Source: Larus michahellis
Lineage: Eukaryota > Chordata > Aves > Charadriiformes > Laridae
DNA length: 64,000 nucleotides
Direction of reading: 5' to 3'
NCBI RefSeq assembly: GCF_964199755.1
Contig: NC_133896.1
Location: 94,240,200-94,304,199, forward strand
Under the pieces are notes generated by a model that was given only the letters and a program-made list of their open reading frames with translations, made no database searches and had not been told where the DNA came from. Positions 45,701 to 56,713 of this stretch are shown piece after piece. The stretch's first letter is position 1. The number at the start of each line of letters is the position of its first letter. The position numbers were made by a program, and so were the translations under genes.

Positions 45701-48150
45701 TCTCTTCCATTGCACTAGGCCAGAGCAAAGGTCCTTCTGTCCCAGCATTCATTCTCTCTCAGGTCACGCTGCTGAGCTGATAGTATTTGGTAGTTGCTGG
45801 GCTGCAACTCTGATCAAAAAGAGAAACTCTATCCTGTACTTGGGCAATTAATATAATAGGCAACAGGGCCCTGACAAGTCATCTTGCTCAGAAGTCTGAA
45901 GTCATTTCCCTCCCTCCCCCCCCGCCCCGGTGTCTCCCCTCCAGTGTGTATCTAAGCACTGACCAGAAACACAGACAATTTCTTTGACAATCAAACACAC
46001 TGTGTGGTTGACTGGACCGCTACAGCAGTGGCTGTCGCATGTTTATACTGAGTCAAAGACAAAAATATTTCTCTAGAGCAATATTAAACAGGTTTCTTTT
46101 TTCAAGACGGTAAAGGTTTAGTGGTTCCCAGAATAGGTGGTATGTGGAAAATATCAAAATATATTCAGCTCTGTTTTACCACACAGATTTTCCACAGCTA
46201 AATTTACCTTCTATCGTGTATATCAGGAGTGTGAGAGATCTGGAAAACCCCAGACTACTCCAGATTGCTACTTTCAACTGACATTGATAGGGGCTTACCC
46301 TAACTAACAGTAACAATGAATGTAAATATATTTTTGAGGTTCCTTGAAAAGTCTATTTGAATCTCTCTAACAGACAAGTACTTCCTTTTTTGGACAGCCA
46401 TTTTTTTCGTTGGCTGAAACTGAAGATACAAGCAGCCAACGTTATGGACTGCAGTGCTACTGTGATGTACAAACACTGCTGTATGTTCTTTAATTCTGAT
46501 AAAGGGCTGTACAGGGAACATAACTTGGAAGACCATGGCAACTGGTCAGTCTCCCCCTATTTCACCCATCGCTCCTCTAAACCCAGCGCTGTAAGCATCC
46601 AGTGCAATCTATAGTCCTTGTACTCTCACATGTGTGGCACCTGGCTGCCAAGTGACATGGTAGATTGACGGAGGGTCTTTTTTCATTATCTTTTTCAGAA
46701 GCTCTGAGACTTTCACCGAATCTCCTTTCCTGGGTACTGGATCTGGCAGTTTTCCAGCAGTCTGAGCTCAGTAGCCTGCCCTCAGCCATTCTTCTTTGAC
46801 TGGTAGATGAATCTGTTCATCCTGACACATACTCTTTAATATAATTCTTTTGTCACTGTCAGCAGGCAGAGGACAAATGGAAAACAAAAAGCACCAAGTT
46901 AACAATCAATCCTTACGCATGATGTAACATCAGAAGAGAAAAGCCTGTGATCTCCCCTCTGCACTGCACTCCAAATTGGTGCAATCAGTATGAAAGCATG
47001 TTAACTGTGCTTTAATGGCAATTTCCTTCCTTCTCCGCCCTCCCAACCCCTGCCCCTTCATCCCACCAAGAAGTGATTCCTTCTTCCAGGGCGATTCTGT
47101 TACAAACTATGACCATGTAGGCAGCAGTGCTTCTCCTTAATCTGTTGGAAAGCTGCTAGAGTTAAAATGAGTGCTGCTTGCAGAGGTGTTCAGTGTCCAC
47201 AGGCCATACATTTGTGCAGACACCCCTTTGAAGTCTTCTCCCAAGATGACTAAATTTTAACCACCCTCTGCCCTTTGTATTCTGTAACTTTGTCAAGAGT
47301 ATAAAATGTGGGGTTTTTTTGTCTTTTCCCAGTTTCTACAGGCCAAATCAGTCTCATTGAGACTTTTTTTTTTTTTAAAATAAAAGATGTTGTTAAATGA
47401 AGGATACTGTTCACTTGCCAACTTGGGAAACCCCTTTTGAGTTGTTTTTTTTTTTACCACAGGCTTTCCCTCAGAGTTTCTGTTGCTATCACCAGCTCTG
47501 TCTAGGCCTTTGGATAGTGGCCAGCAGATAAAGCTTTAGGAAGAAAAGACAAAGCTAGTTAATTAGAAAGGCAAACATGCTTAATATATTAAAAAAACTA
47601 AAAACAAGGCACTGCTTTGGATGCATGCTTTTGACAGGCATTTCAGCCTCTGCTCCATCTTGCAGCATGTTTGGGTGCTGAATCAGGAGGCTGTGTGGGT
47701 GCAGGGGAGACTGAACAACCTTCCCAGACAAACGGGATAGCTGGGGACAGGCTACTGAGCTGAGATTCATGGATAATTAAGTAGGTGGCTAATTAGGCGA
47801 GTGTTACATGACACCGTGTCAGAGGCCTGGCCAATCTCCTCAGGAGCCTTCGTTTCAAGGAGTTGTGCTGTCAGGGTGCCACGGAAGTGCCTCCATGGTG
47901 GAAAGAGGTCAGCCTTTACCCATTTGATAAAAATCTGTGGACTTCTGGAAAAGAGCTAGGTCCTACTTCTCGTCTCTCTTTGTGAGAATGAGGGGATCGA
48001 GAAAGAATCGTCTCCTATCATTTACTTATTCAGGTAGTACGAGTCAGCGGTGCTGGCATTCACTCCTCCTTCCCTTTTCTTTCTGGCTCGTTAAGTACCG
48101 AGCGTTCCTGGACAACGTCTCTTTCGACACGTTGATTGATTGACTGTTAC
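36798..48150. other. 11 kb intergenic region without recognisable gene
   Basis: I found no exon, known protein, RNA gene or transposon here. Noted are a poly(T) tract at about 38008-38038, a purine-rich plus-strand stretch at about 38760-39070, a GGAA/GGGA-rich patch at about 41165-41195 and a C-run at about 45914-45928. A 184-codon open stretch on the minus strand (36809-37363) looks like chance. Enhancers or non-coding transcripts cannot be excluded. Confidence 0.5.
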
Positions 48151-48251
48151 AGAGCGGGGAGCCCTTTGTGGAGACGCTGTTCATTACAACCGCACACCCT
48201 CCCGCTGGAACAATGGCGGGCTGACGTAAACGGAGGGAGCGGTCGCCGGCG

Positions 48252-48262
48252 GCGCCTGCGCA
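48252..48262. promoter_or_regulatory. NRF1-like site
   Basis: GCGCCTGCGCA (reverse complement TGCGCAGGCGC) is a common form of the NRF1 palindrome. NRF1 activates many respiratory-chain genes, and NRF1 with Sp1 has been described as controlling mammalian COX17. Binding here is inferred. Confidence 0.5.
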
Positions 48263-48312
48263 TCGGCCGCGGGGCGGGGGCGGGAAGAGGCGGGGGGTAG
48301 ATGGGCTTCCCG

Positions 48313-48332
48313 ACTACATCTCCCAGCATGCC
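48313..48332 (+). promoter_or_regulatory. ZNF143/SBS-type promoter element
   Basis: ACTACATCTCCCAGCATGCC differs little from the known ACTACAATTCCCAGCATGC element bound by ZNF143 near start sites of housekeeping genes. It is 163 bp upstream of the COX17 ATG. Confidence 0.65.
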
Positions 48333-48494
48333 GCGGGCCCCGGGCGCAAGCGCAGACGGGCCGGGAAGCGGGCGGGCGGCGGGGACGACTACCCGGAACC
48401 CACCGAGCCTTCAAGGCCGCGAGCGGTGCCCGTTAACGGCCGCTGGGCGCCCCGTTCTACCCCGCAGGCTGTGGCCGCCGGGAAGCCGCTCGCC

Positions 48495-48613
48495 ATGTCG
48501 ACGGTGGCCGCCGCCAGCTGCGACGCCAAGGGCGCGGGGGAGGCGGGGGGCGAGAAGAAGCCGCTGAAGGCCTGCTGCGCCTGCCCCGAGACCAAGAAAG
48601 CGCGGGACGCCTG
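48495..48613 (+). CDS. COX17: COX17 coding exon 1 (residues 1-39)
   Basis: COX17 is the copper chaperone of the mitochondrial intermembrane space that passes Cu(I) to SCO1 and COX11 for cytochrome c oxidase. The exon starts at ATG 48495 (GCCATGT) and ends GCC TG|GTGAGG. The first ~20 residues are an Ala/Gly-rich tail unlike human. Then KKPLKACCACPETKKARDA is almost identical to human KKPLKPCCACPETKKARDA. The copper-binding CC pair is C27-C28, and C30 opens the first CX9C helix. Confidence 0.96.
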
Positions 48614-50410
48614 GTGAGGGCCCCAACCGCCCCGGGGGAGCCTGTGGGGGGTGGTGGTGGCCCTGGGGCGGGTGTTCCCCTTCGCAGGCGGGGCCCGTCG
48701 TCGGACTGCCGGGGCGTTTTAACCAGCCGTCCGCCCGCTTCCGCCCTGGCCCAGTGGGTTTCCCACTCTGTCCCGCCTCGTTGCTGTCTTCTAGAAGTTT
48801 CTGCCACTGCCAACGTGCCGGGGTGGTTTTGGGAGCCTTCCCGACACCGAATCGAGGGCGCTGGAGTATCCAAGCGGGGCGGGAGAAGGAGGAGGGAGAG
48901 CGTGGAGGAGGAGAAGAAAATATCTTAAAAGGATAAATTAAAAATTAAGTGATTAATATCTAACAGCCCTAGTTTAAAACAGGTTTCAGAGATTAGCTTT
49001 TAATGCTGCATACAAATCTTCACTACTGTTGACTGAAGCAACAAGTACTAGCAGATAGTCGTAACATTTTTATTGCTTAATTGATTATAAATGCTGTTCT
49101 CCTTTAATTAAAGAAAAATACTTTGTTTCTTAGGTCTCAGAGGATGACATATCTCACAGAGGTGCAAAATTTGACAATGTTGTAGATAGCTGCATTTGTA
49201 ATTATGGGCTTAGTCATTATCACAGGACTTATCAAATAGCATGAAATGCACCCCCAAACTAGAATTCCTTTGTCTGTGATAGTAAATGACTTTAATGTGG
49301 TGACAAAACCATCTTTTTTTTTTTTTTTACCTGACAAGTAGTACAGATGTTGTTCAGTAGGTGATACAATACTGGATGCTGTATTTTTGCCAACGTTAGT
49401 GGGGTGTGTCTGGTTACATGGTAGAGTGAAGGTGAGTCCAGGGCCCTCTAAGAAAAGAGTGGTAGGATGCAAATCCCGGGTCAGATAGAGTTGCTCTGGG
49501 CGGCCAGCACACCTGGACATCCTTACTGTAGGAATACTTAAATGATGAAGACAGTAAGGTGTTTTAGTTATTCACATTTTGGTAGTCTCTTCCTTTGACA
49601 GCAAGAATAGCACAATGTAGCAGATGAAGGCTGATCAGACCTGGGACCCGTGCTCTGCAGAGCGGTGGAATCCCCACTTCTGGGGGCAGGAAGTGCTCTG
49701 CAAGTCAATCAAAGGGCGAGTCTGAACCGCTTTTGTGGTATATGCGATATACCAACGATGGTGGGCTCTTACCACTATTTGAATATGTATTAGACACTTG
49801 GATGGATGAGTAACATTAAAAATTACCATATGTGGTGAATCAGTTTTTTAATAGTAGCTGAACAGAGTTCAGCTGAACAGAACCGGGGTTTTTTTTAATC
49901 ATTTTTTAATAGTAGCTGAACAGAGAACCAGCTGAATAGAGCTGTTTTGTGTTTTTTTTTCTTCAGGTTCCCTGAATATTTACCGAAGCTGGACTAAAAC
50001 TCGCCAGCCTATTCTGTATTGGTCTCTTATTAGGGAAATTTTGTTGCTTCTCTACCAAATGATTTGAAACTGGTTGCTGTCGAGATGAGCATGCTCGAAG
50101 TGATGTGACAGCCTTGCGTTGTATAACAAATCCCAGTCTAGACTTGCCCAGAATAGACGCTGGCCTGTTAATAGGAAATTGTGTTACGCATTTCATGAGA
50201 GTTTTAAGTGCACAGCTCCAGGCTTGGGCACTTTTTTGCGATAGTGTTATACTTTCCAAAACAGCGCTACCCTGGACAGGATGGGCAAAAAGATCTTTTG
50301 AGCCTAATAGGGATTTTTTATTGTCCCCAGCAGCTTGTCAGTTCTGTGGCTTTGAGTAACAGCAAGCAAATGTTTTGTTGTTGAACCTTGGAAATCTTTT
50401 TGTTTTGCAG
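48614..50410 (+). other. COX17 intron 1
   Basis: A 1.8 kb intron, starting in the CpG island and ending CTTTTTGTTTTGCAG. It holds a two-copy direct repeat at 49844-49960. No other element is recognised. Confidence 0.75.
49844..49960 (+). repeat. Two-copy direct repeat, 58-bp period
   Basis: The 24-base block starting TTTTTTAATAGTAGCTGAAC at 49844 recurs exactly at 49902. Diverged CAGCTGAA-containing sequence and a T-run follow in each copy. It looks like a local tandem duplication. Confidence 0.8.
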
Positions 50411-50495
50411 CATCATTGAGAAGGGGGAAGAAAATTGCAGGCACCTAATTGAAGCTCACAAAGAGTGTATGAGATCTCTGGGCTTCAAGATATGA
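50411..50495 (+). CDS. COX17: COX17 coding exon 2 and stop (residues 40-67)
   Basis: The acceptor is TTTTGCAG. It completes C40 and encodes [20 protein letters not shown] and RSLGFKI, then TGA at 50493-50495. C30/C40 and C49/C59 form the twin CX9C pairs oxidised by the Mia40 relay on import. The total of 67 residues compares with 63 in human. All six functional cysteines are present. Confidence 0.97.
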
Positions 50496-50521
50496 GTGAG
50501 ATACGCAGGACTGTGAATGTG

Positions 50522-50940
50522 GTAAGTACAGCCTTCAGGAACATGCGCAGTCTCTGCCTCTGCAGTGCCCTGGCATCTCAGCTGCTGCCACTGGCAGGCC
50601 CAGAGTGCTGTTCATGATGGCAAAGGGATCTTCCTCATGAGAGGAAAGGCAAAGTAACCCTCATTGACAACAGAGTAAGTACTGCTGCCCTTGTGAGGGT
50701 GGTAAAGCCTTCTGGCAGTGTACGGCCTTTGTGAGTGGCTCTTAACAGCAGTGTATGGTTCTGCTTCTGTTGTCTTTTAATAGCTCTGAACTTCGATTTA
50801 GATTTCTAATGGTAGGGACAGCATGGGGTGGTTGGTTTTTGTGGGTTTGTTGCTGGGGTATTTTTGTTGATTGTTGAACTGTCCCTCAGTACCCAGTGGA
50901 AATCCATGTTTTATGAAGCTGTCTTTCCTCTCTCTTCTAG
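50522..50940 (+). other. COX17 intron 2 (in the 3' UTR)
   Basis: A 419 bp GT-AG intron with a strong CT-rich tract before the acceptor. Nothing else is seen. Confidence 0.75.
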
Positions 50941-51131
50941 ATGATATCTGTGGTGTGATTGGTATTCTGGAAAGCTGCAAAATAAATTATTTCTGCAAGT
51001 TACTTCAAAGAACAAATATAAACAAAGAATCTATTTATCAAGAATCTCTAATCATAGACTGTGCCTCACGTCTGTGGCTTTTCCACTGTTAGTTCTTGGC
51101 TGCTGCTATAGAAAATATATTTTTTCCTCCT

Positions 51132-51137
51132 AATAAA
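51132..51137 (+). terminator. COX17 poly(A) signal AATAAA
   Basis: A canonical hexamer followed at 10-35 bases by a GT/T-rich stretch (CAGTGTTCCTGACTTCTG), as expected of a cleavage site. Confidence 0.85.
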
Positions 51138-51159
51138 AGTCTGAAAATGACCAGTGTTC

Positions 51160-54100
51160 CTGACTTCTGTTTCTTTTTTAAGTAAAAAAGAGAAAAGCCT
51201 GCTTACTCATTGAAATGGGAACAGTGATTACTCTGGGGTTGTGTGTGAACAGATGGACCTTCGGTGGGTTTTCCCTCTGATGCAAATAGAGAAATCATGC
51301 TAGTAATGCTTCCTTGTTACTGCTTTCATCAAAGTCATGCTGAAGCTTGTAGTGCCGTCTGTGACGGTAGGTGTAACTACATTTGTATGGAGACAACCAC
51401 AGCCTTATGAAATGAACTTTCCTTAGAGTCAAAACTGGATTTGCTTTCCACTATTCAAAAAAAAGTTGGAAGACTTCTAACAGCTTTACCCTAGGATTCA
51501 AGCTTCATTCTTTAGAATGAAGAATTAAGTACTCCCCATATCAAACTCAAATTCTTGACCCAGTAGTTTTTCAAGGGAAAGGGAGCAGAGGACTGCAGGT
51601 GTATGTACTGGTCCCTTGCTTGAAAGAAAACCTTTGTTTTTATGTCCAGTTTTTGTTGTGTTGGTCTTGTGCTAGGCATGGATGGGCTTTTTTTGGGCTT
51701 TTTTCTCACCTGTGTGACATGACAGTGGTGGGGTGGTTGTGGCCTTTAATTCCTTCTTACAATCTAGAGAAAAAAAAAGTGCAGTTGATTGTTACACATA
51801 TGGGACTTTTTTTGGTTTCCCACTATGTCTCTGTGCAACCCTAACATTGTTGTTCCTCTTTGTGTGAGCTGACTTTGCTTAAGACGGCATCACTGATTAC
51901 TTCCTCTCCTCTTGCTGAGTTTTCTTTTCAGAAATTGAAGATATGAAATCTGTGCTTTGTCCTGCTTGTTCTCTTGGCTTCGATCCCTCAATCCCTCCAT
52001 CAATTGGAGGGGTGGGTGCTGTCATGACTGTTTCTCTTCCTGCTGGGACCCTGCGTGTTCTGAGATAGCAATGAATGGGCTGTGAATGTTTAGTATGTGA
52101 CACTTAATGCTGTCTCTACCCACACTCACGAGTTCTGTGAGGACAGTTTAGACTCTGCTTCTGGGAATATTTCACAAAGGTACTGGAGTCTGAGGAAATG
52201 GTCTCTGAAATGCTTGCAGGGGACAAGCTGGGCTGTTAGACTTAACTCTACGCTGCTTGTCTGCTCTCCTGTCCTGAGGTAAGAGTTGTGCACATATTGG
52301 CTTCCAGCTGAAGAGAAGGGATGCAGATGTAGTTCTGGCAAAGTGTGTTCAAAGCCTTCTGTGGTGCTCTAGCTGGCTGGGAAGCAGGACGTGGTGCTCC
52401 TCTTGGTCTGTCTTGTTGTCTTGAGGTAAGAAGCCTGAATAAGGTCATTTATTGATGAATGAATGGGCTTGAACTGAAGAGAATGTCAAAAGGTGTACGA
52501 GCATGAGCTTTGTGGTAGCATGTTCAGTCTGGGTGAAACTGTGGAAATGGTGCCACAGAGTTAAGAGCAGGGCGGGGGATGGCAGTGGACAAGAATGGAG
52601 TGCTATTTCAATCAGGTCAAAAAAATTAAAAAACAGGTCCCCATGCAATTCTTCACAAATTCTAGAAGCTTAAGAAACAACATCTAGGCCTGCATGGAGA
52701 TAAAAGCATGGTAGATATTTTAGAAAGTTTTTGGAAGGAAGATGAGTGGGATGCTGCAATACCTACGTGCAACAGTGCAGAAGGGGTACTGGACAACTAT
52801 ATACTTCAAGCAGCAATGGAAAAACCTTGTAGTCAAATCACATTTCCTGCCGAGAGGCTTCATTTGTTACTACAGGAGTCCTGTGGAGTGGATTCAAGGC
52901 TCGATTCCTGGGGTGGGGGGGGTGTTACTGGCACTGTGTTGCTAGTTACCGATGGAGCTGGTGACAGACACTGCCCTGCACAGGTGTGTCACATGTAGCT
53001 GCAAGGGCATGAGACATGGCAGTAGCTGGAAACTTGACTAAACTATATAGCAGTAGTTCAACTAAATACAGTACATGCTGTCCTTGTCGCTTTGTGAGTC
53101 ACCATTAGCTTGTCTGGAGCAGGCTTTAGACCTAACAGTTGTAAATTGAATGTAACTTGAAACACCAAGTGGATATTCTGTAGCTACAGGGTTTATTAGT
53201 GTGTAAGTAAGAGTTTTGCAGACTAATGTCAGTGATGCACTATATAATAAATCAAAAAGGAGATGTCTCATTATGCCCTCTCTGACTTTAGGCCATTAAG
53301 GTCTTAGTGTCCTCAACACAGGTGACTGAACTAGTTTTCAGCTTACGGGATCAGCAGTGAACCTGTAGACTTCCTGAGGATGGGCAAACTAGCCAGTCGT
53401 GTAACTGCTGTGAGATCCGTGACTGATAATCTCTCAGTACAGGGCTGCTCTCAAGGACAGAGGGTTTATTTGCCAAACATAGTGCAGGCTGCACCTGGAT
53501 TGCATCATCACTTGAGGTTGTATGTTAAATGCTACTGGTTGAATTAATTATAGGTGGAGAAATCAGTGGAGTACCTGTTTACACACTGACAATTTCAGTG
53601 TTGAAAAGCTTAACGTGTCTATTTTTCAGAGTCATTTTGTTGTAATGCCTACATGCCTTTTTCGAGGGAAGAGTTTTAATGCTACTTGGGTGTTTTCTAT
53701 GCACTTGCTCTCTTGATTCCAAATTGCCTTGGGCCTGGATATCTCCCTTTTAATACTTGCGTGGCTTTTCCCTTTGTATTCCCCAATACAAAAGCAGTAT
53801 TGGCTTTTGAACGCTGCTCTTGGATGAACCCCAGTATCCCTGGATGGAAGGCATGTATTCTAATTCAAGGCAAAGCATGAAAATAAAATTTCTCTTTGGA
53901 AAATTAAGAAAGCTTTTTGAACTCTTGCTGGGTGGAAAACTGTAAGCGCTGTGAAGATAGTCTGTATGGCCATGGTACTCTCAAGGGAGAAAGGAAGATT
54001 TGAGCCTTGGTGCTTCAGCCATTTTACAGATCTTCCTTTGAAAAAAATGGGCCTGAAAACACCTAAATTAATCTCCAGCATGTGCTCAAGATCTGCCTTT

Positions 54101-56640
54101 TAAAAGGCTATAGCATTCTCTCTCCAATGTCACGTTCAGCACCAGCAGAAAAGTCGTTTAGTTTCTAATGAGAGCTTTGTGCTGTTACTGCTGTAGCTTG
54201 AAAGCTTCCTGTCTGTCTGCTGGGGGAAGTCACAACGGGCCGTGCTCGCCCACAGTGCTAACCCCAGCAGCGCTGCGACCCCAGCACACGCCCCTGGGGT
54301 TACTGCAGCAGCACCACCACTGTCCATGTTCTGAAAGATGCCAGAGGAAGCACCTTCTTCATCCTAACAAGTCGATAACATTGTGTTCCAGACTATCTTC
54401 TAGCTCAGGAATTTACCTAACTGAGGAGGGAAACTAGTAACTTTTTTTTTTTTGTAATGTTCTATGATGTTCCTGCAAAAGTTTTTTGGTAGTAAAGAAA
54501 GGCGGGAGAAACTGCTGTGTTGCTTCTCAGAATGCTTCCTCTAATATAGTTCTACATTGCTATTCATAGCAGTTCAGTTTTGTCTCACAGATCTTACGTG
54601 AAGTATCTTTCTCGAAAGTGTTCCCAATCTTGATATCCCAACTCCCCTTTATATCAAATGTCAGCCTATCTTGTAAGGAGGGCCCCTTATAATATTGATT
54701 TTTTTGCAGAGGCCTAAAGGTAGACAAGTTGTTGTTGAGATTATCTAGCAAGTGCGTGCCATGGTATGAAAAACAGAAGTTGGCTCCCAGGACTTTTACT
54801 GTAGTGCTTTGGTTGTAAGATCATCCTTCCCTCTTTGCAGTGAAGGTCAAGAGAAATGAAGTTCTTCGTTTCTCCCCATACCTCCTGCAGCGGAGCCTTG
54901 TTCTGCTTCAGTCGGTAGGATTTATTTCTTCACTTTAATAAGGGACCACTGGAGGGAAGGTTCCCTATTTCGCTTAACCCTTAACAGAAAGCATCTTTCT
55001 GAGTTGATCATACTCACCCCCAGTGCAAAGCTGAATTTGTCTTGTTTCCTTCCCACGTGGCAGCCTGCCAAGATCTCACAGCCTTTGCTGCTCTTTGGAG
55101 TCGTACCACTTCATGGTCTAATCATTGTGGAGACAGACTGTGCTGTCCAAGACCACGATGAATTCTTTAAGGTTGCCATAAAGCATTGCTTCAGCCTCGC
55201 CCAGTAGATAGTGGTGTTCCAGAGCACTATTAGTAGAAGAGCCGATTAGTGTGTCTTTAAGTGAGTGGTGCCAATGGGAATGGCATGTTAGGCAGGGCAG
55301 CTGCAAGCTCGGCCTGAAACATGACCACCCTTGAAACCCTATCTCTACTCCACTGACCCATGCAGGCTGACTTCATACTGTTGACTGACTGTGCGGGTTG
55401 TGTCAATGCCTGAAATGTAACTGCTTCCTGGCAGCAGGGCAGATCCTGCCTGTATGACTGATAACGTGTTACTCGAAGCAGGGAAGAAGTGGCATTTACG
55501 CATCTTTTCTGTAGCTGACCGTGGAGGACTGAACTCGGTGGGCCCCCCTCGTGACTATGTCCCAGTTACCTGAGTGGAAAGTGTTTGCTTTCCTCTTCGT
55601 GACAAGTGAAGGTCCGAGAGGTGTTCCAAATAGATATAAAAAATGAAAATGTGAGATCATGTTTCCTAAGAATGCTTACGAACAGAGCCTGTTAGCTGTG
55701 GGGTGGGGGAATCCTTCCTCAACTAGGATTTCCCCACAAAACACGCTTCCACGTGTTACACTCCCAAACTCTTATGCAGGATAGTCTCCATGGTAGATGA
55801 AGCTGTCTCATTTACTTGAGCTTTATGCCTTGCATTCACAAACCTCTGCCCCTGCAGAACTTTACCTTATGCCCCTTGGTCTAAAACGCCCCAGGAGATG
55901 GAGCTGCCTGGCTCAAGGGGAGGTTGTGCTGCAGTGCCTGGAAAGCGCAAGAACTGACCTCTCTTCTTTTGCCACAGCGGGAGAAGGGGGTGACCTTTTT
56001 CCTTTTTTGTGTTGGGTGAAAGTCACTTTCTTGCAGGAGGGCACAGCGGTGCGGAGCCCCATGTGCGGCTGGAACTCGCTCTGATAAGCTGGTTGTTTTC
56101 CCCTCTCCTTTCCCCTTCTGGTGCTGTGCTGGGCTTATCTGGGCGCCTGAGTTATGTTAAGTAGCGAGTGCGTGCCTGCTCTCTGTTCTCCTCGCTGCTT
56201 TTGCTCCTTGGATTTCAATTCCAAACATGGTTATCCATTTGGGGTCTCTCTCCTTTCCGCTGCCAAGTGATACACATTCCACATTCAACACCAGCTCCCT
56301 CCGCTGCTCTCTCGCAGTCGCTATTTCCAGTTCTGGAGGGCTGGAGAGAAAGGCAGTGCAACGAGATCTCTGTCCCGTCTGCGAGTTTTCCAGCTAATGG
56401 CCTCTACTCTTTCTTTGACTGAGATCTTTTGGCTTCATATTTGCCAGCTCCCCTTCTCACTGATGTCGCAAAGGAGGGGGTGTTTGTGAGCTGCGAAGAG
56501 GAGAAACAAACCCTTTGGGGATTTTTACAGGCACAAAAGCATTTGGCGGCACTTTAACATGTTGCTCTGAAGCGCACTGCTGTGGGACCAACCGGCACTC
56601 AAGGGGAGGAAAAACTACCCAGCAGCTCTGGTTTCAGACC
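51160..56640. other. Intergenic COX17-POPDC2, 5.4 kb
   Basis: No gene, RNA or transposon is recognised. A short inverted repeat (CTTCATTC-TTTA-GAATGAAG) is at 51503-51522. The right end presumably holds the POPDC2 promoter and 5' UTR, but no TATA box or CpG island marks the start site. Confidence 0.5.
56082..56140. promoter_or_regulatory. Paired GATA-type sites upstream of POPDC2
   Basis: TGATAAG (56082-56088) and CTTATCT (56134-56140) lie 52 bp apart in opposite orientation, about 600 bp before the start codon. GATA4 drives many heart genes and POPDC2 is cardiac, but such short motifs also occur by chance. Confidence 0.25.
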
Positions 56641-56713
56641 TCTGCAGCACCCTGTGTGTATGAGAATTCGTTTTGAGCGCAGGACGGCCGGGGAGGGTGG
56701 GGAGTGGGCAAGG

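Larger units (their letters stand above)
48180..48720. promoter_or_regulatory. CpG island and COX17 promoter
   Basis: A GC- and CpG-dense block around COX17 exon 1. It has no TATA box. It contains a CRE-like TGACGTAA (48222-48229), an NRF1-like GCGCCTGCGCA (48252-48262) and a ZNF143-like site (48313-48332). The motif set is typical of housekeeping nuclear genes for mitochondrial proteins. Confidence 0.8.
50496..51155 (+). other. COX17: COX17 3' untranslated region, split by an intron
   Basis: Exon 2 continues to 50521 and ends at GTG|GTAAGT. A non-coding exon 3 starts at 50941 after TCTCTTCTAG. AATAAA at 51132-51137 followed by GT-rich sequence places the 3' end near 51150-51160. The last junction is only 26 bases after the stop, so it should not trigger nonsense-mediated decay. 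Mammalian COX17 also has a non-coding third exon, as far as I recall. Confidence 0.8.

Noticed and set aside
48301-48567. 88-codon plus-strand frame overlapping COX17 exon 1
   Set aside because: Out of frame with COX17, Arg/Pro-rich, and begins near or before the likely transcription start.
49137-49520. 127-codon minus-strand frame in COX17 intron 1
   Set aside because: No family resemblance; contains a poly-lysine run from an A/T tract.
52708-52998. 96-codon plus-strand frame between COX17 and POPDC2
   Set aside because: No domain, no splice or promoter context. Probably chance.
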